DNA of 64,000 nt, from positions 1,377,816 to 1,441,815 of the forward strand of contig NZ_CCYM01000003.1 of the NCBI RefSeq assembly GCF_000826085.1. The letters are read 5' to 3'. Made by a program: the position numbers and the translations under genes. The notes below the pieces were generated by a model. That model did not search any database and was not told the DNA's origin. It saw only the letters and a list, made by a program, of their open reading frames with translations. The DNA is from Nigerium massiliense (lineage in GTDB: Bacteria > Actinomycetota > Actinomycetes > Propionibacteriales > Propionibacteriaceae). Position 1 is the stretch's first letter. The number at the start of each line of letters is the position of its first letter. Shown piece after piece: positions 55,216 through 62,169 of the stretch.

Positions 55216-55968
55216 ATGAGCCCGACGAGTCAGTCCCCCTTTCCGAGCGCCGCCATCGATTGGCTGGTCCCGGGATCCCGGGAACACGTGCTCGCCCTGG
55301 GCCGCAACTGCGCTCCGCTCCTTCCCCACCTGGCCGCCACGGGCCACCATCTGACGGCGAACGATCCCGACCCCGCAGGCGTCCGGGCCATGCTCGGCCG
55401 CGCCCCGGCGGCGCTGCCCACCGTGTCCGAGGCGATCCGCATGCCGTTCGTCCCGGGCGCTTTCGACACCGTCTTGATCAACCAGTCGCTGCACACGCTC
55501 GACCTGCCCCGGGCCCTGCCCGAGATCGCCCGCGTCCTCATCGACGGTGGCACCTTGGCGGTCTCCTACACCGTCCGGGACGACTCCGTCCCGTGGGTGA
55601 AGCGTCTCGCCGCGCTCATGCAAAGCATCGACAGCGAGGCCATGACCGGGGACTACGGCGGCGATTCGGTCGCGGAACTGGCCCGCTCGCCGTTCTTCCC
55701 CGACCTCGAGCGCAAGAACTTCCGGCTGTGGGTGCCGATCGCCCGCGTCGGTCTCCTCGAGATGGTCGCGCGACGCTTCCCCGACCTCGCCGAGGACCGC
55801 CGCGCCGACCTCCTCGCCGACGTCGGCCGGCTCTACGAGGCGTCCGCCCGGGTGCCCGAGCCGCTGCTGTTGCCCTACCAAGTGGCCTGCTGGCGCGCCC
55901 GCGTCGATCACAGCGAGTTCTCGACGCCGATCCGGCTCCCCGACCGGGGTTTGTCCATTTCGTTGTGA
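55216..55968 (+). CDS. class I SAM-dependent methyltransferase
   Basis: A 250-aa Rossmann-fold methyltransferase. The SAM motif I is weak (VLALGRNCAPLLPHLAA), but the pattern AFDTVLINQSLHTLDLPRALPEIARVLIDGGTLAVSYTVRDDSVPW matches the ubiE-like group. Substrate unknown. ATG 55216 was preferred; upstream in-frame sequence is the divergent promoter region. It sits between the tad operon and the holin-like gene. Confidence 0.82.
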   Translation: MSPTSQSPFPSAAIDWLVPGSREHVLALGRNCAPLLPHLAATGHHLTANDPDPAGVRAMLGRAPAALPTVSEAIRMPFVPGAFDTVLINQSLHTLDLPRALPEIARVLIDGGTLAVSYTVRDDSVPWVKRLAALMQSIDSEAMTGDYGGDSVAELARSPFFPDLERKNFRLWVPIARVGLLEMVARRFPDLAEDRRADLLADVGRLYEASARVPEPLLLPYQVACWRARVDHSEFSTPIRLPDRGLSISL

Positions 55969-56050
55969 GGCGCACTCACCGCACAGGTACCCCGCCGCCG
56001 CATCTGGCGGCTAGCATCGGAGGGCGTAGCCAGCCAAACGAGGAGTACCC

Positions 56051-56734
56051 ATGCCCGAGCAACAGCCCGACGTCGGCGACGTCATCAAGGACATCTCGAC
56101 CGATATCCAGACGATCGTCAAGGGTGAGATCGCCCTGGCCAAGTCGGAGATCATCCCTCAGCTCAAGGGACTCGGCATCGGGGGCGGGCTGCTCGGCGGG
56201 GCCGCGGTGCTCGGCGTCATCGCGCTCAACGTGCTGTTCGTCTGCCTGGGCTTCCTCTTCACCAACCTGTTCTGGGGCCATACCGCGACGCCGGTCGGCG
56301 CCTTCGGGTGGGGCTTCCTGTGCGCCGTGGGCGTCTACCTCGTGCTCGCCGGCATCCTCGCGCTGATCGGCATCAAGAAGCTGAAGTTCAAGGCTCCCGA
56401 GAAGACCATCGACGAGGGTCGCAAGTCGTTGAGCGCCGTGTCGTACGCCGCGTCGTCCGGCATGCAGGACGTCAAGCTGATCGCCAACCGCGGCAGCAAG
56501 CAGTTCACCACCGACGATCAGGGCTACATCCAGACCGTCTACAAGGGCCAGGCCAAGCCCAAGGAGCCGCTGCCCCAGAGCTTCCCGCCCGTCTCCACCA
56601 CGGCGGCCAGCACCGACAGCGACTTCGACCACGCCGAGACGCTCGACACCGTCGACCCCGTCGTCACCGGCCCGGACGCCACCTCCCCGGCCACCCGCAC
56701 CGCCGGCGGAGCAACCCAGGCCGTCCAACGGTAA
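56051..56734 (+). CDS. phage holin-like (holin-X, DUF1469) membrane protein
   Basis: A 227-aa protein of the family annotated as phage holin/holin-X but widespread in actinobacterial chromosomes. It has an N-terminal helix (VGDVIKDISTDIQTIVKGEIALAKSEI), two membrane segments (about 45-72 and 84-108) and a hydrophilic C-terminus. It is probably not a phage gene; no phage genes are nearby. A very strong terminator follows. Confidence 0.85.
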   Translation: MPEQQPDVGDVIKDISTDIQTIVKGEIALAKSEIIPQLKGLGIGGGLLGGAAVLGVIALNVLFVCLGFLFTNLFWGHTATPVGAFGWGFLCAVGVYLVLAGILALIGIKKLKFKAPEKTIDEGRKSLSAVSYAASSGMQDVKLIANRGSKQFTTDDQGYIQTVYKGQAKPKEPLPQSFPPVSTTAASTDSDFDHAETLDTVDPVVTGPDATSPATRTAGGATQAVQR

Positions 56735-56747
56735 TCGCCCCAGTCGA

Positions 56748-56788
56748 GACACGTGCCGCCACCCGCCGAACGGGTGGCGGCACGTGTC
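56748..56788 (+). terminator. 17-bp perfect hairpin terminator
   Basis: GACACGTGCCGCCACCC / GGGTGGCGGCACGTGTC with a 7-nt loop, 14 bp after the stop codon. The longest perfect stem in the window. Confidence 0.88.
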
Positions 56789-56868
56789 GTTCCGCGACCC
56801 AGCTGAACTGAGTGCAGGGGTGGGATGGCATAGGAAGAGCCTGTTCTACGCCCGCTCCCGCCGCGAAC

Positions 56869-57111
56869 GACCCTTCCTGGGACGTGGACCTCCGCGCTCG
56901 CACCGCAGAGGCCGTCGCGGGCGTCGACGCGCCGGGAGGCACGCCCATCACTCGAATCGGCCAGACGGCCTACTTCGGCCCCGTGCTGACCTCTGTCCCC
57001 GACGTCGACGAGTCCGTCCGCCTCTGGCACGCGCTGAACTCCCTCGAGACCATTCCCGGCTTCGCGTCCATCGCGACCCATCGCAGAGACACGCTGCACA
57101 CGGGCCGATAA
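56869..57111 (+). pseudogene. C-terminal remnant of a DsbA-like (mycothiol-dependent nitroreductase, Rv2466c-type) oxidoreductase
   Basis: About 80 residues beginning DPSWDVDLRARTAEA and running through GTPITRIGQTAYFGPVLTSVPDVDESVRLWHAL to a stop match the end of the DsbA-like nitroreductase family, in which GTPV...FFGPVLTRIP is conserved. The N-terminal thioredoxin part with the catalytic Cys is missing: upstream is only the terminator of the holin-like gene. The frame has an ATG at 56812, but its first ~19 residues are unrelated. Most likely a deletion relic rather than an expressed gene. Confidence 0.7.
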
Positions 57112-57229
57112 GGAATCGCGACGGGGACCGCGTAGACATGGAGACCCTGTCCGACGCCACGGAACGCGGGTGGTCATCACGGCGGGCCCCGACGGTCGCG
57201 CCCGCCGGTCGACGTGTCGGTCAGGACGC

Positions 57230-58927
57230 CTAGCGGATCCGGTAGACGCGCGACTCCCACGGCTCCAGCGTCTGGACGTCATCGGCCGCCGCGGGAAGGG
57301 ACGTCAGCACCAGCTCGGCCCGCTCCAGGGACGGAATGCTGCCCATCGGCACCCCGGCCACCTGCGAGGTCATGTTCGCGATCACCATCAGCTGCTCGTC
57401 CCGCAGCGTCCGGGTGAAAGCCCAGATCCGCTCGTCGTCGGGCAGCAGCAGCTCGAAGCGTCCTTCGCGGACGACCTCGAGCTCGTGCCGCAGCGCGATC
57501 AGCCTGCGGTAGTGGTGGTAGACGGAGTCCTCATCGGCGAGCTCCGCCTCGACGTTGATCTCCGGCGCCGCCGCGTTGTACGGCAGCCACGGCGTCCCCG
57601 TGGTGAACCCGCCCTCGGGCGTCCACGGCATGGGGGTGCGGGCGTTGTCGCGGCTTTTGGCCGCTAGGGCCGCCAGCGCCCGCTCGGCGGGGACGCCTTG
57701 GCCCGTCGCGATCGTGTAGAAGTTGCGCGATTCGATGTCGCGGTAGTCGCCGGCGGTCGTGAACCCGGCGTTGATCATGCCGAGTTCCTGGCCCTCGTAG
57801 ACGTAGGGCGTCCCCCGGTGCAGGTGCAGGACCGTCGCCAGGGTCTTCGCCGACGCCACCCGGTGCTCGGGCGAGTCGTCACCGTAGCGAGAGACGACGC
57901 GGGGCTGGTCGTGGTTCTCGAAGTAGAGCGAGTTCCACCCCTCGGTGCCGAGGCCCTTCTGCCAGCGCGCCATCGTGCGCTTCAGGTCGGGCAGGGACAG
58001 CGGCTTGAGGTCCCACTTCATCCCGCCGGGCTCTTGGTCGAGGGTGACGTGCTCGAACGTGAACACCATGCCGAGCCGGTCGTGGTGCTGGCTCGTGTAC
58101 TCCCGGGCCCGGTCGACGTCCACGGCGATCATCTCGCCGACGGTGAACAACCGGCGCTCGCCGATGCCGACCTCGCGGTTCATCTCCTCGAGGAACTCGA
58201 TCATCCGCGGCCCGTTGGCCACCTGGGACACGTCGTAGCTCAGCGGCTGTCCGGGCGCGACCGCGCCGTCCGTCAGCGGGATCGGCTTGGAGATCAGGTT
58301 GATGACGTCCATGCGGAACCCGTCGACGCCCCGGTCCACCCACCAGCGCATCATGTCGTAGACGGCGGCGCGGACCTCGGGGTTCTCCCAGTTGAGGTCG
58401 GGCTGTTTGGGGCTGAACAGGTGCAGGAAGTACTCCCCGGACGCCTCGTCGTACGTCCACGCCGGGCCACCGAAGAAGGACGCCCAGTTGGTCGGCTCGG
58501 CGCCCTGGGCGCCCGGTTCGAAGCCCTCGCGGGCGGGACGCCAGAAGTACCAGTCGCGCTTGACCGACGACGGGTCGCGCGACTCCTGGAACCAGGCGTG
58601 CTCGTCGCTGGTGTGATTGACGACGAGGTCCATGACGAGCTTCATGCCGCGCGCGTGCAGCCCGGCGATGAGTTCGTCGAGGTCGTCCAGGGTGCCGAAC
58701 AGCGGGTCCACGTCGCGGTAGTCGGCGATGTCGTAGCCGTTGTCGTCCATCGGCGAGCGGTACACCGGCGACAGCCACACGACGTCGACGCCCAGGCCCT
58801 TCAGGTAGTCGAGCTTGCCGATAGCGCCGCGGAGGTCGCCGACGCCGTCCCCGTCGGAGTCCGCGAACGAGCGCGGGTAGATCTGGTACACGACGGCGGA
58901 CTTCCACCAGGGGTCTGTCTCGGACAC
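57230..58927 (-). CDS. GH13 alpha-glucosidase (oligo-1,6-glucosidase/alpha-glucosidase type)
   Basis: A 565-aa glycoside hydrolase of family 13 that releases glucose from alpha-glucosides such as maltose, sucrose or isomaltose-type sugars. The (beta/alpha)8 motifs are clear: DLVVNHTS, the nucleophile Asp in GFRMDVIN, acid/base Glu in VGEM and FENHDQPR, with a C-terminal beta domain. No signal peptide, so cytoplasmic. I chose GTG 58927 because AAAGGA lies eight bases upstream; ATG 58936 and TTG 58945 are alternatives. No sugar transporter is adjacent. Confidence 0.9.
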   Translation of the reverse strand: MSETDPWWKSAVVYQIYPRSFADSDGDGVGDLRGAIGKLDYLKGLGVDVVWLSPVYRSPMDDNGYDIADYRDVDPLFGTLDDLDELIAGLHARGMKLVMDLVVNHTSDEHAWFQESRDPSSVKRDWYFWRPAREGFEPGAQGAEPTNWASFFGGPAWTYDEASGEYFLHLFSPKQPDLNWENPEVRAAVYDMMRWWVDRGVDGFRMDVINLISKPIPLTDGAVAPGQPLSYDVSQVANGPRMIEFLEEMNREVGIGERRLFTVGEMIAVDVDRAREYTSQHHDRLGMVFTFEHVTLDQEPGGMKWDLKPLSLPDLKRTMARWQKGLGTEGWNSLYFENHDQPRVVSRYGDDSPEHRVASAKTLATVLHLHRGTPYVYEGQELGMINAGFTTAGDYRDIESRNFYTIATGQGVPAERALAALAAKSRDNARTPMPWTPEGGFTTGTPWLPYNAAAPEINVEAELADEDSVYHHYRRLIALRHELEVVREGRFELLLPDDERIWAFTRTLRDEQLMVIANMTSQVAGVPMGSIPSLERAELVLTSLPAAADDVQTLEPWESRVYRIR

Positions 58928-58993
58928 GAGGGCCATCCTTTGCAACCGGGGGGAGCCGGGGCTTGCGGTCAGGCGCCCCGGTGCTGGTTCATC

Positions 58994-59704
58994 CTAGCGG
59001 CGGCCGTACAGGAAGCGGGGCGGGATTTCCGCGCGACGATCCTGGTCCCACGGCACCTCCCAGCCCGCCAGCTGGATCAGTCCGGTGAGCAGGTGCGCGG
59101 TGAAGCCCCAGATGAAGAGGTCGCCGACGACGAACGCCGGGCCCGTGTAGCCGGACTGATGCGTCGCCACCCATCGGGACAGCGGGTCGACGAGCACCGG
59201 GACCGGCAGCGTGTGGACGGCCTGCACCTCGCCGTCGTCGCCGGGCGCGAGCACGCGGTCACCGCGCCACCACCCCACCACCGACATGGCGTCGAAGCCG
59301 CTGGCGGCGACGTGTGCGGGCGGCAGCGTGCCCAGCACCCGCACCTCCTCGGGCCGGACGCCGACCTCCTCGTCCGCCTCGCGCAGCGCCGCGGCCACTC
59401 CGGTGGGGTCGCCCGGCTCGACGGCACCGCCCGGGAACGCCATCTGCCCGGCGTGCCGGCGCAGGTGCGCGGCCTTCTCGATCAGGACGATGCGCAGGCC
59501 CGCCGTCTCGGACGTCTCGACCCGCGCGGCGCTCTCGTCCAGGGACAGCAGGATCAAGACCGCGGCACGCCGACCCCCGCGTCCGGGCCGGGACTTCACG
59601 AGGGACTCCCCGACGCCGGGGAGGGCCAGCTGTTCGCGCAGCCGGTCGAGGCTGGCAGGGGGCTCCGGGATCCCGGAGGCCCCGCCTTGGGTTGGCTCGC
59701 TCAC
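58994..59704 (-). CDS. NUDIX hydrolase, CoA pyrophosphatase-like
   Basis: A 236-aa hydrolase of CoA or related nucleoside diphosphates. The nudix box is complete: GGAVEPGDPTGVAAALREADEEVGV, and upstream is VLIEKAAHLRRHAGQMAFPGG, the CoAse-type UPF0035-like lead. GTG 59704 overlaps the TlpA stop (GTGA). Counterpart of Rv3672c. Confidence 0.92.
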   Translation of the reverse strand: MSEPTQGGASGIPEPPASLDRLREQLALPGVGESLVKSRPGRGGRRAAVLILLSLDESAARVETSETAGLRIVLIEKAAHLRRHAGQMAFPGGAVEPGDPTGVAAALREADEEVGVRPEEVRVLGTLPPAHVAASGFDAMSVVGWWRGDRVLAPGDDGEVQAVHTLPVPVLVDPLSRWVATHQSGYTGPAFVVGDLFIWGFTAHLLTGLIQLAGWEVPWDQDRRAEIPPRFLYGRR

Positions 59705-60354
59705 GTCAGCGTGACCCCCAGCTGGTCGTGCACGAGTTGCTCCATCTGTTCGGCGGACGTGAACCCCCCGGTGTGCCGGTACACGACCCGTCCCTCGGCG
59801 TTCACGAACAGGCTCACCGGGATGCCCGGCACCTGCATGGTGCGGCTGAGGACGCCGTCGGGGTCGACCAGGTGCGGGTAGGTCCATCCGGACGCCTTCG
59901 CGAAGGCGATCGCCTTCACGGGTTCGGGGTCGACGATGTCGACGCCGAGGACGTCCAGCTTGCCGGCCGAACGCGCGGCGAGGGCGCGCAGGTAGGGCGC
60001 CTCGGCCCGGCACGGCTCGCACCACTGCGCCCACAGGTTCACCACCATCGGCTTGCCCCGCAGGTCGGCGAGGTTGACCCACCGGTCGCTGCCGAGGCAG
60101 GGCAGGCTGACGTTCGGCAGCCCGTAGTCGACGTGCGGGGCCCCGGGTGCCGGAGCGGTGCAGTCGGCGATCCCGGCCGCCTTGCGCTGGGCGACGAGCG
60201 TCTCCGTATTGGGGTTCTTGGACGCCGACGTCACCGGCGCGGGCAGGCCGCCTCCCCCGCTGGTGGCGGGGTTCGCGTTGGGGCCTGCGGCACCCGAGCA
60301 GCCGGACAGCGCGAGCGCGGCGGCCAGTGCGACGGCGATCGCGGCCCGCCTCAT
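59701..60354 (-). CDS. TlpA-family thiol:disulfide interchange lipoprotein
   Basis: A 217-aa extracytoplasmic thioredoxin-like protein: lipoprotein signal with lipobox LALSGC (Cys19), a linker, then a thioredoxin fold with CEPC (Cys112-Cys115) in [17 protein letters not shown] and the cis-Pro region [14 protein letters not shown]. Two further cysteines (about 65 and 86) lie before the active site. It overlaps nth by ATGA. Counterpart of Rv3673c. Confidence 0.93.
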   Translation of the reverse strand: MRRAAIAVALAAALALSGCSGAAGPNANPATSGGGGLPAPVTSASKNPNTETLVAQRKAAGIADCTAPAPGAPHVDYGLPNVSLPCLGSDRWVNLADLRGKPMVVNLWAQWCEPCRAEAPYLRALAARSAGKLDVLGVDIVDPEPVKAIAFAKASGWTYPHLVDPDGVLSRTMQVPGIPVSLFVNAEGRVVYRHTGGFTSAEQMEQLVHDQLGVTLT

Positions 60355-61073
60355 CCGCGCGGTTCCCGGACGAGCCCCTCGGCGACGGACGGATCGGTCG
60401 GCCCCTCCCCGTAGGAGGGGCACAGCGGCTCGCCGGTCTCGCCCCACACGTTGCCGAGCGGGCAGGCGCCGCACGCGGGCTTGCGCGCGTGGCAGCGGCG
60501 GCGTCCGTGCCAGATGACCCGGTGGCTGAGCCGCACCCATTCGGACGGGTCGAACAGCTCCCCCACCTCGGCCTCGACCACCAAGGGTTTGGCCGAGGAC
60601 GTCCACCCGAAGCGCTTCGACAGCCGCAGGAAGTGGGTGTCGGTGGTGAGGCCGGGGACGCCGAACGCGTCGCCCAGCACCACGTTGGCTGTCTTGCGAC
60701 CGACCCCGGGCAGCGACACGAGGTCGTCCAGGTTGGCCGGCACCTCGCCGTCGAACCGCTCCACCAGCGCCGCGCCGATACCGATCAGGTGCTCGGTCTT
60801 GGCGCGGAAGAAGCCGGTCGGTTTGATGAGTTCCTGCAGCTCGTCACGATCGGCGGACGCGTAGGCCGCGGCGTCCGGGTAGCGCGCGAACAGCGCCGGG
60901 GTCGTCAGGTTCACCCGGCGGTCCGTCGACTGGGCGGACAGCACCGTCGCCACCAGCAGCTCCAGCGGCGTCGTGAAGTCGAGTTCGCAGTGCGCGTCCG
61001 GGTACAGCAGCCCCAACTCGCGGTTGATCGCCGCCGCTCGCTCGGCCTGGTCGCTCCCCCGCACCGCCGCCAT
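60351..61073 (-). CDS. nth: endonuclease III with enlarged Fe-S loop
   Basis: Base-excision repair glycosylase/AP-lyase for oxidised pyrimidines, 240 aa. It has the HhH motif [14 protein letters not shown] with catalytic Lys127 and Asp145 (TTDTHFLRL). The [4Fe-4S] cluster cysteines are 194, 201, 204 and 218: the last spacing is 13 residues instead of the canonical 5, because of an extra segment around [10 protein letters not shown]. The start overlaps the RidA stop (ATGA). Confidence 0.95.
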   Translation of the reverse strand: MAAVRGSDQAERAAAINRELGLLYPDAHCELDFTTPLELLVATVLSAQSTDRRVNLTTPALFARYPDAAAYASADRDELQELIKPTGFFRAKTEHLIGIGAALVERFDGEVPANLDDLVSLPGVGRKTANVVLGDAFGVPGLTTDTHFLRLSKRFGWTSSAKPLVVEAEVGELFDPSEWVRLSHRVIWHGRRRCHARKPACGACPLGNVWGETGEPLCPSYGEGPTDPSVAEGLVREPRG

Positions 61074-61543
61074 CACGCGCCGGCTTCGACCGTCAACTCG
61101 ACCTCGACGGGGACGTCCAGTGGCAGCACCGTCACCCCGACGGCGCTGCGGACGTGCGCGCCCGCGTCGGCGAAGACCTGCCCGAGCAGCTCGCTGGCAC
61201 CGTTGGCGACGGCAGGCTGACCGGTGAAGGACGGGTCGCTGGCGACGTACACCACGACCTTGACCACCCGGCGGATGGCGTCCAGCCCGCCCGCCAGGGA
61301 CGCCGCGGCGGCCAGCGCGTTGAGCACGGCCACCCGCGCACACTCGGCGGCCTGGTCGGGGTCGACCCCGGCGCCGACCTTGCCGGTGGCGACGGGCTTC
61401 CCGTCCACGGACGGCAACTGGCCGGACGTGATGATCTGCCCGCACGACTCGGTCGCGGGGACGTAGGCCGCGAGCGGCGCGGCCACGGGCGGCAGGGTCA
61501 GCCCCAGTTCCTCGAGCCGGGCGGAGGGACGCAGCGAGGTCAC
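61073..61543 (-). CDS. RidA family protein
   Basis: A 156-aa protein of the RidA/YjgF/UK114 family (reactive imine/enamine deaminase), with [21 protein letters not shown] and a C-terminal VEVELTVEA. Key residues of archetypal RidA (Arg105 equivalent) cannot be placed with certainty. GTG 61543 overlaps the DUF4177 stop. Counterpart of Rv3678c. Confidence 0.9.
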   Translation of the reverse strand: MTSLRPSARLEELGLTLPPVAAPLAAYVPATESCGQIITSGQLPSVDGKPVATGKVGAGVDPDQAAECARVAVLNALAAAASLAGGLDAIRRVVKVVVYVASDPSFTGQPAVANGASELLGQVFADAGAHVRSAVGVTVLPLDVPVEVELTVEAGA

Positions 61544-61704
61544 TGGGCGTCCTGCAACGGCCGCTTGAAGTAGGCCACCATGTTCTGCGGGTTGGGCCCG
61601 GGGACGATGGAGACGAGCTCCCAGCCGTCCGCACCCCAGTTGTCGAGAATCTGCTTCGTCGCGTGCACCAACACGGGCGCCGTCGCGTACTCCCACTTGG
61701 TCAT
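61540..61704 (-). CDS. DUF4177 family small protein
   Basis: A 54-aa protein [12 protein letters not shown]...[20 protein letters not shown]...[13 protein letters not shown]. The [11 protein letters not shown] and AYFKRP signatures are characteristic of DUF4177. It is coupled to the RidA gene by GTGA. Function unknown. Counterpart of Rv3678A. Confidence 0.9.
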   Translation of the reverse strand: MTKWEYATAPVLVHATKQILDNWGADGWELVSIVPGPNPQNMVAYFKRPLQDAQ

Positions 61705-61728
61705 GTGCCGCAGCCTATCGCCTGGCGG

Positions 61729-61747
61729 CGGGCCCTCGAGGGGCCCG
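61729..61747 (-). terminator. stem-loop after the whiB gene
   Basis: CGGGCCC / GGGCCCG with a 5-nt TCGAG loop, 17 bp downstream of the WhiB stop. Confidence 0.5.
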
Positions 61748-61763
61748 GGGTCGCGACCTCAGG

Positions 61764-62039
61764 TCAACGGCGGGCCTGGTCGGCGCACAGGACGCGGTGC
61801 CACGAATCGATGTCGGTGCGCTGACGCAGCAGCTGGCGGCGTTCACGCTCGGTCATGCCTCCCCACACACCCCACTCGATGCGGTTGTCGAGGGCCTCGG
61901 CGAGGCATTCGGAGCGGACGGAGCATCCCAGACAGACAGTGCGGGCCCGCTTCTGATCGGCGCCGTCCGGAAACAGTTGGTCCTGCATTCCTCGGCACTT
62001 CGCGCTCAGCGTCCAGTCTTCGGTGTCCAGAATCGTCAT
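61764..62039 (-). CDS. WhiB4-like redox-sensing transcriptional regulator
   Basis: A 91-aa iron-sulfur WhiB protein. Four cysteines ligate the [4Fe-4S] cluster: Cys15, Cys36, Cys39 and Cys45 (C-x20-C-x2-C-x5-C), followed by the GVWGGMTERERR turn. The ALDNRIEWGVWGG region and its position next to a PonA2-type gene match M. tuberculosis WhiB4 (Rv3681c). Likely controls redox and oxidative stress genes. Divergent from the PBP. Confidence 0.92.
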   Translation of the reverse strand: MTILDTEDWTLSAKCRGMQDQLFPDGADQKRARTVCLGCSVRSECLAEALDNRIEWGVWGGMTERERRQLLRQRTDIDSWHRVLCADQARR

Positions 62040-62169
62040 CGCGGTCCGCCTCTCTGAGGCTTTCGTAGCCTCTCGGGTAACGAAATGTTAAACAAACTCG
62101 CGCGACAACTCAACTCCGCCCACCCGCTCCCTAGCATGAATCACCTTGTGCGTCGCGTAACCTGATGTC
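62040..62169. promoter_or_regulatory. divergent promoter region of whiB and the PBP gene
   Basis: 130 bp between the two divergent starts. It contains GAGGCT-TTCGT-AGCCTC, a 6-bp inverted repeat near the whiB start, AT-richer sequence around GAAATGTTAAACAAA, and GTAACCT about 6 bases before the PBP ATG as a possible -10. WhiB4-type autoregulation is possible but not shown. Confidence 0.45.

Larger units (their letters stand above)
56735..57229. other. 495-bp region without an intact gene
   Basis: Holds the 17-bp hairpin terminator (56748-56788), a DsbA-like pseudogene remnant (56869-57111), and about 120 bp of sequence up to the GH13 gene end in which nothing was recognised. Confidence 0.7.

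Noticed and set aside
56051..56734. Prophage, because of a holin-like gene
   Set aside because: This family is a regular chromosomal membrane protein in actinobacteria and no other phage gene is present.
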